DNA of 64,000 bases from Cercis canadensis (Eukaryota; Streptophyta; Magnoliopsida; Fabales; Fabaceae). The notes beneath the pieces are model-generated. The model searched no databases. It was not told the DNA's origin and saw only the letters and a list, made by a program, of their open reading frames with translations. The translations under genes and the position numbers were made by a program. Each line of letters opens with the position of its first letter. Within the stretch, counting starts at the first letter, position 1. Location of the stretch: NCBI GenBank assembly GCA_003255065.1, contig QAOA01005839.1:718298-782297 (forward strand), read 5' to 3'. This document shows, one piece after another, positions 37,261-48,916 of this stretch.

Positions 37261-37362
37261 GTGATTTCTCAATTGAAGGCTGGCATTATGATATGAGTAT
37301 TAAATATAAAGCCTATTTAATGGGAAGTTTTAAAGCGCCATTACTCTTTCTCGCACATTGGA
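37261..37362 (-). promoter_or_regulatory. Conserved GASA upstream block, copy A
   Basis: It lies 115 bases upstream of the copy A ATG and matches the blocks at 35442-35539 and 41950-42057 (ATTTCTCAATTGAAGGC, GGCATTATGATA, TATTTAATGGGAAG, AAAGCGCCATTACTC on the plus strand). This is a candidate regulatory block, or simply retained ancestry. Confidence 0.4.
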
Positions 37363-37494
37363 TGATTTTTAATTAATGACAAACTTCAGTGCAGTCTCTT
37401 AGGTGCTTGCCCTTAGGTTCTACAATTATTAAGTGACACATGTAATTAATTTTCATCTCACCTAATTAATTTCCAATTGTTTCCCTTTTCTACT

Positions 37495-37730
37495 ATCGAG
37501 TAAGAGATTGTTCACCTCCGTAAAAGACCTTGGGTTCGAATCCCTTCCAAGGCGTTTGGTAGTTGGTAGTGCTAAACCTAAGCACCACTACTCGAGTAAC
37601 ACTAGGCCTCATGGAATTTGCTCCTCCAGTGTCAAGTATCCCTTTGCCGATATTGGCCCAATGCTCTCTTGCGGTTCTATCGAGTATCACCCCGATTTAC
37701 CCATTCTGATCAACAGAAAAGTATAAGAAA
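37495..37730 (+). mobile_element. SINE-like element
   Basis: A strong B-box-like CTTGGGTTCGAATCCC lies at 37529-37544, about 30 bases after a degenerate A-box-like GAGTAAGAGATTG. It is followed by roughly 180 bases with an A-rich end (aacagaaaagtataagaaaa). No cloverleaf can be drawn around the B box, which argues against a tRNA gene. Boundaries are approximate and no target duplication was found. Confidence 0.4.
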
Positions 37731-37734
37731 ATTT

Positions 37735-40700
37735 AGGAGGTAGATAGGTTGCTCTAGCTCGAAGATAGAGCACACTCCAATAGTGGATGTCCACCAATAA
37801 AGAATAACCAATAGGATTCCATGTAAAATTAAACTAGTATATATTGATCTGGTCCAGTATATTTAGTACCAAATACTCTCTTTATCAATGACAGATTCTA
37901 AAAATTGCTTGGTTATACTTAAAAAGTATCCGAGTAAGTGCAGCCACTAATGATTTGGACTGTCGTTTCCTTTTGTTTCTTCGGCAAATAAGTGCTGAAT
38001 TTGAGGCTTATCCAAGTTTGAGTCACTCTCATCAACCAAAATGTTATTAATATAAAGGCAATTCCTGTTTCTCTATTTAAAATAGAAGAAGCAATGAATC
38101 AGTACATACTGTTATTACAGGGAAAGCTAAGTCAAGAAGGGGGAGTTTGATTGCTGGCAAACTTCATAAGAAAAGAAAAACTCTAGGATGCCACTGCAAG
38201 GGAAAATAATAAGAAATGAATATAGATAACCACAAAATAGATCTATTAAAAAAGGAGGGAAAGAGCCAAATACATAATTTGTATTGTACTTCAACTTTTG
38301 TGCATCTTCTTCCTTAGAAGTTTCCAGCTCATAAAATACAAAAGATTGAATATTTGCATTTTGTAACAATAACAGGTCACGCTCAAATCACGTATTGCAG
38401 ATAGGGTAATCAAATGACATATGTACTTTTCCTTTTTCCCTTCCTAAATTACTCTCTGAATTCATTGAATCTAAGGTACTTTACCGATTTTTAAAATTCA
38501 AGTCAAGAAAACAGATATGCATGTTGAATGAAAATGAATATGAAATTCTTTGAGGGAAGAGACTGAAAATTGGACATGCATCGACCAAATATTCTAATCC
38601 ACTTCAATTAAAGAGTGAAGAGAAATAAAGAAGCCACTACAGTTCATCTTTCCAAAGTTCTTTCCGGGAGTAATGCTTTCTATATATCTAATCCATGATT
38701 TACTTTTGTGTTTCCATAAGAAATTTTGTGTTGCTTTATTACGAACTAAAATCAGTTTCGTTGATGAATATCAGTAGATGGGTGAGAGGAATTTGGTGCC
38801 AACTGACTTCTTGATATACTTCTTCATGGAATTAACTTTCATACAATGGCATTTTCCATTACCTATCTAGAGCACTGCAACCAAGTAATCAACTAAATAG
38901 GTCAGTGTCTACCAAAAAAAGGATACTATACCAAAAAAACAAAACCAAACAGGTCAGTAAGAAAACCAGTTTTAAAAGTTTAGTAACTAGCAATTCAAAA
39001 TTTTATGATTTTATATTTCATTTTAGGATGTAGCACCTCATACAAATTTCTTTCACTAGTTATAATCACAGCAATATTTTTTTTTTTTGTCCACTAGACA
39101 CAACACAATAAGGGATAACCCATCCTTTTTTATAAACCCACTCTAGCCGGTTTTAATAGAATTTGAACATAAAATCTTTATGATAAAATATTCAGTACTC
39201 AATTATTAAACTGTCCTATTGAGATATTCAGTAACAATTTTTTATGAAGCCAAGAATTTTCCAAATGCTTTGCTCATTACAGAAAATTTTAATAACCTAG
39301 AATTATTACTTCAATCATGCTTTGCTCAATACAGAAAATTTTAATAACCTAGAATTATTACTTCAATCATGCTCACCATATCCATCTCTATCTGCACTTT
39401 CTTGTTATGCCCATGGTGAATGTCTAAAGAAACATAAGAAAGTTGTGATGCATATGACATATTTAAACATCAAATTCGATCATTATATTTGATTTTCTTT
39501 TAAGATCTATACATTTATATCTATCTATAAATCAATTTATACAATATATAAAAATATATATGGTAGAATCTTTTGATTGCAAAAGTATCCTTTTCTATTT
39601 CTAAAAATCACTGCTGTCATATATAAAACAAACTCATATATTTTATTTTATTTTAACATTTTATTTTTAATTCTTTTGGATAGTTCAGCATCACGTTGCA
39701 GTGCTGTAGAGTTACTACAGAAAACAAAAAAGAGGAAAACTTTTTAGACACTTGGAAACTACTCGTAGGATGTAGTAGGAACGGGAGAAATAGAAAGGTG
39801 CCTGGAGGTGGTCTTCAACCATTGAATACTCTAAGCTAAAGCCATATTTTGTGTCATTATTGTCAATAACAGGCACTGTTATAGGTAAGGTTCACTTTGA
39901 GAACTTTTTTTTGAGAGTATATCAAGTTGATATAGGAATATACTCTTAAGATTTTTCAGAGGGATTTAATCTCGTATGCAAAAATTAGCTCGAAAATATA
40001 TTTACTGTTAACAAAAAAAACACTGCTATAGATAAACGAGAAATATTGTTTCAAACACTTCAGCATCATATGTAATAAATAAACGATTTCCCACTTTTAT
40101 ACGTATATCTTCCTATAAAATGGATGTAGTAAACACAATTCAAGATAAAAAATTATTTATGATTTATTATCATTGACATGTGACTTTTTACATGATTCTA
40201 TATTGTTACAAATCTCATCATTAAACTAAATGTTTTTATATTATTATTGTGCTTTAGATTAAAATAAATGGGATTGATTTTGATAAAATTGGCAATATTT
40301 TTACTAAATAATAATAGAGAAATATTTTGATACTTTTTTCTAATATTCTTTTTCAGATGGTAATTGATAAATGCATTGGACAAATTAAAGATTTGTGAAT
40401 CCTTAAAGAAGATGATAGAAGCCTATGTGACTTAGGTGCTTACATATAAGTTAAATAGGGCAAAACATTATGAGATATAAGTATTTTTTGTATAAGAATT
40501 ATGGGACATAAGTACATGTGAATAAAATTTAACTATTTGTTTCCTTGATTTTTGCCTATATTCCTTTTATAGGATAGTCGATGGTCTATTTATGATTAGA
40601 TTTTTTCTTGGCCAGTCATAAAGGCTCATAGTCAACGATTCATGTATAACATGTAAAAGCAGAGACCCGGTAAAGATTTGAATCATTGAGCAATACAAGT

Positions 40701-41035
40701 TTTGAAATTATATGTAATTACCTAAATTTGTTTAATAAGCATGTTTAAACAAGCCCAGATTAGAAATAAAGTATACAACATTCAATCCTTTTAAAATTTT
40801 TGTTTTAAATCAATAAAATACCTCAAATATAAAATGGGTGTCAAACTGAAAGATAAGTGAAATTATCATTTCAACAAAATTGCAATCTTAATTGCTCAGA
40901 GAAGACTGCCATAACTTGGAAGAAACTCAAGCATCGGTACTACATTAATTATTTAGTTGAACAACTAACAATAGCATTCCACTAATCCCTTGGACTTGAA
41001 TTCTTATTTTGAAAATATCAGTAAGAACTCTGTCT
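37735..41035. other. Intergenic between GASA copies A and B
   Basis: AT-rich sequence without coding signal. It contains a 52-bp tandem duplication (39265-39368). The segment from about 40540 to the GASA-B stop is duplicated at 57213-57710, marking the left end of one duplicated block. Confidence 0.5.
39265..39368. repeat. 52-bp direct tandem duplication
   Basis: Two adjacent copies of a 52-base unit beginning ATGCTTTGCTCA and ending TTACTTCAATC differ at one position (attac versus aatac). No N separates them, so unlike the larger tandem copies in this window it may be real. Confidence 0.75.
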
Positions 41036-41703
41036 CTATGGGCACTTGGGTTTTCCTTCCTTGGTCTTCCAGTTGTTATAGCATGGACATTCTTCCTTGT
41101 GGCCATAAGTTCCTGATGGAACACACAGACATTTCAGACAACACTTGTTGCAGAACGTTAAACAGGCCTTCTTATATTGAGTGTTGGAACAACGGTAATC
41201 ACATGCGCCGGCACATTCTGTATAATCAAAATTTGTATTTTAAGCATCATCAGTAAACTAAATTAGCTGTCCATATACTTAACTTAATTTATCTAATTAA
41301 CATAAAATGGAATTGTAAAAAGAAATTAGAAAATTATTACGTTCTGGACGAAGTGATCCTTCTCCACCAGCCTGCACATTCAACAAAAACAAAATACAAT
41401 TAATGGATGATAAAATGAATTGAGGAGAAAATATAATAAACAACTTTCACATCTGTGCAGAAAGTTAAAGTACCATAAGACACTATAGTATTAACTAAGA
41501 AAGAAAACGAAGGTAACTAACAATCTTTTAAAGCCATGGAAACGATGACAAGAAATTCTGGGAGAAATTATTGCTTTTGCTAGAATCGATACTATAGAGA
41601 GAGAGAGAGAGAGAGAGAGTGCACTCACATATGCAACTTCAGCCACAAAAGCCATGGCAAGGATGACAAGAAAGGCATAGGGAAGGCACACAATTTTTGC
41701 CAT
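41036..41703 (-). CDS. GASA/snakin-type gibberellin-regulated peptide (copy B)
   Basis: A secreted twelve-cysteine peptide of 95 residues. Three exons on the minus strand: 41703-41629, 41371-41341 and 41217-41036, same phases as copy A. The signal peptide is residues 1-25 (MAKIVCLPYAFLVILAMAF), the linker GGEGSLRPE, and the GASA domain reads CAGACDYRCS, then CLTFCNKCCLKCLCVPSG, then CPCYNNWKTKEGKPKCP. All twelve cysteines are present. A proper TATA box lies about 85 bases upstream (minus strand GCAGCTATATAAG). This is the most intact family member here and the reference for judging copies A, the 57.7-kb fragment and the 35.2-kb relic. The family is known for apoplastic roles in growth and antimicrobial defence; the specific role here is not inferable. 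Confidence 0.92.
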
Positions 41704-41784
41704 AACGATTTTGCTGCTCTTTCACTCTCTTCAGTAAAGACTATGGAACTTTTCTGTTGAAAGCAGTGGTGAAGGTCGTGGACT

Positions 41785-41791
41785 TATATAG
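41785..41791 (-). promoter_or_regulatory. TATA box of GASA copy B
   Basis: CTATATAAG on the minus strand within GCAGCTATATAAGTCC, about 85 bases before ATG 41703, a normal plant distance. Confidence 0.6.
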
Positions 41792-41949
41792 CTGCATAAA
41801 AGGGTGGGTAGCTAGTAATGACATATACCTGTTTTGGGTAATCTTAAATTCCCACATAATGGGCACAAATGCACCATTTCTCAATCAAAATTAACGCGCA
41901 TAATAAGGCAAAGCTTTTAATAGAATTCGGTACGTAAAAGCAGCAAAGA

Positions 41950-42057
41950 GATTTCTCAATTAAAGATTTAAAGGCAGGCGTTATGATAAGAGCATTAATT
42001 ATAAAATCCGTATAATTGGAAGATTCAAAGCTCCATTTTTACTCGCATATTGGATGA
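41950..42057 (-). promoter_or_regulatory. Conserved GASA upstream block, copy B
   Basis: It lies about 250 bases upstream of the copy B ATG and matches the blocks at 35442-35539 and 37261-37362 (ATTTCTCAATTAAAG, GGCGTTATGATAAGAG, AAAGCTCCATTTTTACTCG on the plus strand). Confidence 0.4.
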
Positions 42058-42640
42058 ATTTTAGTTAATGACTACCTTTATTTTTTATTGAGGGAATAAT
42101 TAATTAATACATACTATTTATGCAAATTAATAGTGAGCTTCTATCTTATCGTCCTTTCAAAATTGAAATAGTAATGACATAGTTGACATAATTTAAATTT
42201 TATTAAATTTACATTTAAGCTGTACAAATAAATTGTAAGTGGATCCTGTATACCCCGCTTGCACCAACTGTACTTTCTTTTGCTACTTAGCACCAACTAT
42301 ATACTTGATGTCACTTTCAAAAGAAGGTATGATAGAATCCCCCAAATTAGCATTATGAGTTATCATTTTTTTCTGTTACTGGATGTGGAGGTTCTCGAAC
42401 CCTGCATCACTAAACTAAATTTAATGGCTTTTATCATGAGTAGTCCTATATATGCATTGAATGTACTTACAATTCACCAAATCTTATCTCAGAATCACTC
42501 AGTTACAAGTTCTTTTGTAGACTAATATTATTCTTAACTCTTGAGGATATGACCAAAAATACTACAATTATAGATTCATTTCATTTAGTAATATACACAT
42601 ATATCTAGTCATGTGTTCCAATAAATTTTTTTGGAATATA

Positions 42641-43018
42641 GTGCTCGTTTGGTACACGGAATGGTGATTCCATTCTATGTTCTGTTTCGTGGAATGAGCA
42701 TGCCAATGTTTGGCCCCAAAAAAAGGCACGGAAGAGTGATTCCTTTCCAGTCCTTATTCCATCGAAGTAGGATTGCTTATTTTATGCTCCATTCCATGCA
42801 ATTAATGCATTCTTTGCCCAACATATTCTCATTAGTTTTACAAAATAAGGAATATTTATATCTTTTATGTAATATTTTTTATTTCTTTCCACATTGATTC
42901 TATAAAACCACCAAACTATGGAATGTGAATGATCATTCCATTCTAGCCAATTCTCCATTCCTATTTCTATTCCCACTCCGATTCTATGATTTTTCATTTC
43001 GTGTACCAAACAAGCCAC
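42641..43018. mobile_element. MITE with 24-bp terminal inverted repeats
   Basis: A 378-bp element starting GTGCTCGTTTGGTACACGG and ending in the reverse complement of GTGGCTTGTTTGGTACACG, nearly identical apart from a one-base gap and two substitutions. It is flanked by TA on both sides (42639-42640 and 43019-43020). There is no coding capacity and the superfamily is unresolved. The LINE at 43031 inserted directly beside its right end, so the MITE came first. Confidence 0.6.
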
Positions 43019-43060
43019 TAGAGTTAATTTTTTTTGGTTACAATAGCGAAAAAAAGAAAA

Positions 43061-46000
43061 CTACAGCCTAGGGAAGGCAACAGCCATCCTATCTGCCAAC
43101 AAAACTATCAGAACTTCAGGGAGAGGTTGATAAAAAAAAGACCAACCCTCTTGCCCATGTGCTCCTTTTTTGGCCATGAAATCAGCCCCTTGGTTAGCTT
43201 CTCTCAACACATGTCGCACCTCTAGATACCAAGATCTTCTCATAATATGTCTAATGTCACTCAAAATGCACCCATGGATATGAAAGTTAACATCTGCAGT
43301 GTTTATCAAGTTGATCGCCTCTAAGGAATCTGATTCACAAATCAGATTCCTAAAGCCGCTTTCCCAGCAAGCTTGCAAGCCCTTCCTAATTGCCATAAGC
43401 TATGCTTTGATGTTGGTACCAAAGCCAATATAACCACAGAAACCCCCAAGCCACAGCCCTTGGCTATCTCTGATGATGCCTCCGAACCCTGCTCTCCCTG
43501 GGTTTCCGAAACTACTGCCATCAACATTAAGCTTTACCGTATCTGGATTTGGAGCTTGCCAAGATACCCACCTAATTTCCTTGTGACAAACCTCCTTGTT
43601 GAAAAGAAACACATTTTCGCAAACATGCACCATGGCTTTAATACGATGGATAATATAGAGCAGCGGAGAACGACGCCCGTCCATCAATTCTTCATTGCGA
43701 TCCCTCCAAATCCACCAAATGATGCAAAGAAACAGAACCTACACCTCTGGGCTTGTTGTTTCTGCATGGCTGTGGACTGAAACCCACGTTTGAAGATCAA
43801 AGTTCCAGAATCTTGTGTCTCCTCCAAAATCAAAGTGAGCCCAGATTTGACAAGGCATGATGCAATCCCTAAGACAATGAAGGATACTCTCATCATCCGT
43901 CAGACACCTGCAGCACATTGCACTTTGGGTGAGATGGCGCTTTAGGCGCAACATGTTGGTAGGAATGGCCTCATGCATAATTAACCATATAAAGGTTCTT
44001 ATTTTTTCTGGGATCCCTAGCCTCCAAATCCACGTCCACCTTATCTCATCTGTATGAACATCTTCCCTGCTACGGAGCCATTCATATCCATGCTTAGCTG
44101 AATATATTCCATTAGAAGCACTTCCCCACACTAACGTGTCTTGAAGATCCCCATGTCTAGAAAGCGGAACTCTGATAATTTCCTCTGTGACTTGCTCATG
44201 CAGAGTATGTTGTAAGCTATCAACATTCCATTCACTATGCAGAATAATATCACTCACCCTCATGGAGGACTCTGCATCATCAATAGCTTCAACTTGGTCT
44301 CTTAAGATGCCACTATCCAGCCATCTGTCTTGCCAAAGACGAATTTTATTGCCATTCCCCACACGCCACTTCAATCCCTCTTGAAGAATAGACTTTGCTC
44401 GCACAATAGATCTCCACGTAACCGAGGAGTTAGCTGGGCAAGTATGGGTCAAAAGATTCTCCCCCTCCCGTAAGTACTTGTGGGTTAAAACTTGAACCCA
44501 AAGTTTATCTTTGTTTTGCACCACATCCCAAACAAGTTTACCAAGAAGGGCAATATTGGAACGACGGGCAGTCCTGATACCTAGGCCACCAAACTTGCGA
44601 GGAAGAGTAATAGTTTCCCAGTTGACTAAATGAAGACCGTGACCATCAGTTCCCTTCCAAATAAACTTCCTCACTGTTTTATCAATGTCAAGGCACACAA
44701 ATTGAGGTAACCACAGAGTATGCATGGTATAAATGGGCATAGAAGTAAACACTGATTTGGCCAAGGTGATGCGACCTGTTCTGTTGAGAAGTTTATGCTT
44801 CCAAGTCATAAGATGGCCTGCAAGTTTCTCAGTGATAAAACTGAAGTCACTTTTCTTAATTCTCCCATGTAATATTGGAGTACCCAGATACCTATCAAAT
44901 CTAGCAATGAAAGCAATATTAGACAACTGCTTTATACGATCTTGCTTTCTTCTAGAGATGCTCGGGGAACAAATAGCTTTGGACTTAGCAAAATTTACTT
45001 TAAGACCTGAGGCCCTACAAAACTCAGCAATAGTCATATTAACCACTCTGGTTTATGTAATAGAAGCCTGAGCAAAAAGCATTAAGTCATCAGCAAAAAG
45101 AAGATGAGAGACTTTTGGGCCATTTCTAGCACAACGCAACGGCTGCCACTCCCCTCTATTTACCTTTTTCTCAATTAACAGGGATAACTTTTCCATACAG
45201 ATCACAAATAAATAAGGAGATAAAGGGTCACCTTGACGTAACCCTCTTCTAGGTTTGAAAGAAGGAAGCTTACCACCATTCCAAACAAGAGAGAGAGAAG
45301 AAAAAGTAACACAAAACATGATGAGCTTGATAGTTATTTCGGGGAACCCAAAATCCTCAAGAGTAGATCTCAGGAAATCCCAATCAACTCTATCGTACGC
45401 CTTCTCTAAATCAATTTTGAAAGCCATAGCACCTTTTTTACTTTTGGTTTTATTGATGAAGTGCAACATTTCTTGAGCCACCAGAATATTATCATGAGTC
45501 CCTCTCCCCGGGATGAAGCTACTTTGAAGCGGGCTAATGAGCTTCATCAAGTAAGGGCGGAGCCGATTCACAAGCACCTTGGTAATAATTTTATATATCA
45601 CATTGCAGAGGCTAATTGGACGCAACTGAGTAACCCTTGTTGGATTATTCTCCTTAGGGATCAACACTATAAGAGTTTCAGAAATTTTACCATCAAAACA
45701 CCCTTCCTTGAAGGCATGACGAACTATATCTGTCACTGAGTCTCCCACCACCCCCCAAAACTTCTTAAAAAAGAAAGGTTGAAAGCCATCAGGGCCAGGC
45801 GCCTTAAAGGAATGCATAAACTTAATCGCAGTCCAAACTTCCTCCTTGGTGACTTCTTTGGTAAGCACTGTATAACAGTCATCCCCAAGTTTAGGCAAAA
45901 AATCAAACACTAAGTGGGAATTATTGTTAACCTCTGTACTACAAAATAAGCTCTTGAAATAGGTGGTAGCTTCTTGTTGAATGAGGATAGGGTCAGTGGA

Positions 46001-47221
46001 CCATGTCCCATCCGAAAGGTAAAGTCCCTCCACCTTATTACGCTTCCGCCGCACCAAAGTTTGTGTATGGAAGAACTTTGTATTCCCATCCCCGAATTGC
46101 ACCCATTTCTCTCGGGATTTTTGAAACCAAAGGATTTCTTCTTGAGCTAAAATTTCATCCAACTCCCTGCTCAAATCTGCCTCAAGATTAATCAAAAACA
46201 CTGAATCAATCCATTCTAACTTTTTTTTGAATATTAGCAAGGCGGGAAGATATGGAACGCTTCCTCTTGAAAATATTCCCAAACACCTCATCATTAAATT
46301 TTAAAGCTGCATCTTTAACTGAGAGAAGTTTAGAAACAACATCACCTTCGTCACCACCCCATGCCTCTTGAACTAAGGCCCCAAAATGAGGATGAGTGGC
46401 CCAAGCAGCTTCAAACCGGAAAGGACGTTGACCCAGAGAAACTCCTTCCTATGTAACTTGATGAAGATTGGGTTGTGGTTAGAATAATTATGATAGAGAT
46501 TCAAGCAATGAGCTTCAGGAAAGGAAATACGCCAATCCACATCAACTAAAGCTCTGTCCAGCCGCTTAGACATTCTCCTAGTCCCATTAAGAGTTCTGTG
46601 CCAAGTATGAGCCGGACCTACAAACCCCATATCCATAAGCTGGCAATTATCCATCATGTTAGCAAAAGACTCCGCTCTATTATTGTGAAAAGAGCCACTT
46701 CACACTTCTGAAGGAAGAAGAATATCATTGAAATCACCCAAAAGCATCCAAGGACCAACAATACTCCGACGTATATTAGACAAATAATCCCAGAACTGGT
46801 ATCTAATAGTAGGCGTTGGGCTAGCATACACACCAATGCACCACCACTCCGAATTACCCTTCTTCAAATGACAAGTAATGGCTTGGGCACACGCATCTGC
46901 CACTGTAATTTGGACATCAGGACAGTTTGCAAGACACCATATGCCTCATGCATGCCCCTGAGCTTCGACAATGTGCACTGCGGTGTACCCCACTCTCTCC
47001 CAATACCTGCTCACCTTCTCAAATTGAATATGGGTCTCCAAAATAAATACCAGCGCTGGTTTGTAAAGCGACAAATATTCATGAAGATTTCGCTTAGCTC
47101 GTTTACTAGCTGCACCTCGAATGTTCCACGCAAGAATAGAAAATTCTTTGAAACCAAACATCATAAAAACCAGAAAAATAGGGACGAGCATCGTAACCTT
47201 AAACAAAGGCTTACTCTTCAT
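43061..47221 (-). pseudogene. LINE ORF2: endonuclease, reverse transcriptase, RNase H (broken)
   Basis: ORF2 opens at ATG 47221, overlapping the ORF1 stop by 11 bases. The endonuclease shows LAWNIRGA, LLGDFNDIL and KRLDRAL (47190-46373). The reverse transcriptase at 46294-45053 shows KAPGPDGF, LIPKENNP, LRPISLCN, FKIDLEKAYDRVDWDFL, RQGDPLSPYLF and the catalytic FADD. A post-RT region with a CCRCLTDDESILHCLRDC zinc knuckle lies at 45046-43739. RNase H follows at 43687-43061 with VDGSSFGNPG, ICESDSLEAI and EANQGAD. The breaks are in-frame stops near 46946, 46700, 45053, 43739 and 43400 plus frame changes near 46440 and 46230. Two of the stops read TGA where related LINEs usually have CGA, which fits methyl-cytosine decay. 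Confidence 0.88.
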
Positions 47222-48839
47222 GAATTTCAACTTGCATGTCCGTTTCCGGTGCCCTGGTTAAACTAGTATGCACTTGAGCTATCTCTGCATCAATCGTTTC
47301 ATTTAACACAGCAATAGATACGAATCGCTCTCCATCAGAGACTGGATCCGGAGGCTGAGACCCAAAGATACCATGAAAATTATAATTTGCAGGATTGACA
47401 TCCACCTGCTGCCCCAGGTCATCGACCCTACCCTGAGCTTTGATAGTAGTCCTTGGAGCCATGTTATTTCCCTGTGGATGAGCATGGTGCAACCTAACCA
47501 CTTGCTGCCTTGCCTTGCTTTTATTTTCCATGGTTTCTTTTCTAGCTTGCTCGTCAGTAGAGAGATTTCGAATCTCAAATCTCTGGAGTTGACTAAGCAC
47601 TTCGGGTTCCAACGTGAGTTTACTCTGCTCCACCTTGTTTCTAGATGGACCTGCACTTGGGCCCTCATTACGCTGCCTCTTATGAGTTTCTCGTGTCATG
47701 ACCTGGTTGTGGCCCATATCAGTCACTAACGTCACTTGCCCCGTAACTTTGGATTTTCTATAAGAGTGACCAGAACTCCTCTCCATATTCTGTAACGAAG
47801 CAAACTTATTACGATGAGCAGTTTCCTTATTTTTAGTGTCCTGCATGAAGACCTTGGCTTTCCCCATTCTCTTTCTTCTAGAGACAACTAGCCAATCACC
47901 ATGTGGATTCTCCTCCCCTCCATGATTAATGGCCTCATTAATAGGAGGATCCGTAACTGGTGTAACGTGCTTGTCCACCACATCTGATTGCTGCTTGCCG
48001 ACCAGTGAAGCCGCCGTCGTCACCGTCTTCGCTGACTCCGTTCTAGATGGGCAGTCCCGGCTTACATGGCCGTAACATCCACACGAAGCACAAATACTGT
48101 GCAAACCTTCATATTCCACTTTGTACCAGTGGCCATTAACCCACACTTTCCCCACCACTGGTTTATGCAACTCTATTTCTACACATACCCTTGCAAATCT
48201 TCCTCTAGCGACACCCAATGTATTCATATCAACTTTGATTGGTGTCCCAACTGCAGAGGCCATAGCCAGAAGGAAACTCTCATCATAGAATAATAAGTTA
48301 AGTCCCGGAAAACGGACCCATGCAAAGGTCTTATCTATCTTCGTATGTTCTGGGTGGAAATCTGATGACCATCTCCTTACTGTCAAATAATGGTCATAAA
48401 TCATCCATGGGCCACCCTCCATTGCCTTGCTGCGATCTGTCTCCAAATCTAGTTTGACCATAAAAAAACCACAGCCTAAATCCATGAGGTCCATGTCACC
48501 AATTGGTTTCCATAATACCTTCAAGTGGTTCTTCATAGCTGCATAGCCAATATCTCTGCTAAGTAACTTTACAATGAGAGCATCTTCCCATGGAACTCTT
48601 AATTGCTCCATAACACTATCGGCCACAATGATTTTGGGTAGAAGTGAGTTGCCTCTTTCATACTTAATCCGTACCAACTTTGCCGCAATCAAATCTACCT
48701 TTGGTGGAGGAGGTGGTGCAGTCTTCCCACCCATTAGTTTGTCCCGAAAAGAAATAGGTCTTGGCAGCAGAGCTGTGTCGTTAGCACTAGAATTCAAGGA
48801 AGTTGCACCACCTCTGCCGCCATCAGGTGGCTTACCCAA
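47211..48839 (-). CDS. LINE ORF1 (DUF4283 and CCHC zinc knuckle)
   Basis: An open frame of about 540 codons, the LINE's nucleic-acid-binding protein. The N-terminal half is the DUF4283-type domain common in plant LINE ORF1 (WKPIGDMDLMDLGCGFFMVK, then GGPWMIYDHYLTVRRWS). A zinc knuckle CASCGCYGHVSRDC follows at about residue 250, and then a long polar tail. The coordinates give the open frame; its first codon is TTG. The nearest ATG upstream, at 48883 (MNPEFIHLPP), is out of frame, with a C run between them where a slip is likely, so ORF1 may also be damaged at its start. Confidence 0.85.
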   Translation of the reverse strand: MGKPPDGGRGGATSLNSSANDTALLPRPISFRDKLMGGKTAPPPPPKVDLIAAKLVRIKYERGNSLLPKIIVADSVMEQLRVPWEDALIVKLLSRDIGYAAMKNHLKVLWKPIGDMDLMDLGCGFFMVKLDLETDRSKAMEGGPWMIYDHYLTVRRWSSDFHPEHTKIDKTFAWVRFPGLNLLFYDESFLLAMASAVGTPIKVDMNTLGVARGRFARVCVEIELHKPVVGKVWVNGHWYKVEYEGLHSICASCGCYGHVSRDCPSRTESAKTVTTAASLVGKQQSDVVDKHVTPVTDPPINEAINHGGEENPHGDWLVVSRRKRMGKAKVFMQDTKNKETAHRNKFASLQNMERSSGHSYRKSKVTGQVTLVTDMGHNQVMTRETHKRQRNEGPSAGPSRNKVEQSKLTLEPEVLSQLQRFEIRNLSTDEQARKETMENKSKARQQVVRLHHAHPQGNNMAPRTTIKAQGRVDDLGQQVDVNPANYNFHGIFGSQPPDPVSDGERFVSIAVLNETIDAEIAQVHTSLTRAPETDMQVEIHEE

Positions 48840-48916
48840 CGGTGGAAGAAGGGGGGAGGCAGGTGGATAAACTCTGGATTCATTGTACTTGAACTAGTTA
48901 TGGTCTAGTCTACTGA

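Larger units (their letters stand above)
43031..48916 (-). mobile_element. Nearly full-length plant L1-type LINE
   Basis: A 5.9-kb non-LTR retrotransposon on the minus strand with ORF1 (gag-like, zinc knuckle), then ORF2 with endonuclease, reverse transcriptase and a C-terminal RNase H domain, ending in a short poly(A) (T run at 43027-43034 on the plus strand). The flanks carry a 12-bp candidate target duplication, TAGAGTTAATTT at 43019-43030 and TAAAGTTAATTT at 48917-48928, one mismatch. ORF2 has about five in-frame stops and at least two frame changes, so it cannot move by itself. It is absent from the duplicated block at 57.2-59.2 kb, where the surrounding sequence has been joined. Confidence 0.9.

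Noticed and set aside
37529-37544. Possible tRNA gene (strong B box GGTTCGAATCC)
   Set aside because: No acceptor stem, D arm or anticodon arm can be paired around it; treated as SINE-like. The same applies to B-box-like sites near 4460 and 26748.
42639-43020. CACTA-type transposon
   Set aside because: The ends read TAGTG...CACTA, the reverse of CACTA...TAGTG, and the flanking duplication is TA rather than 3 bp.
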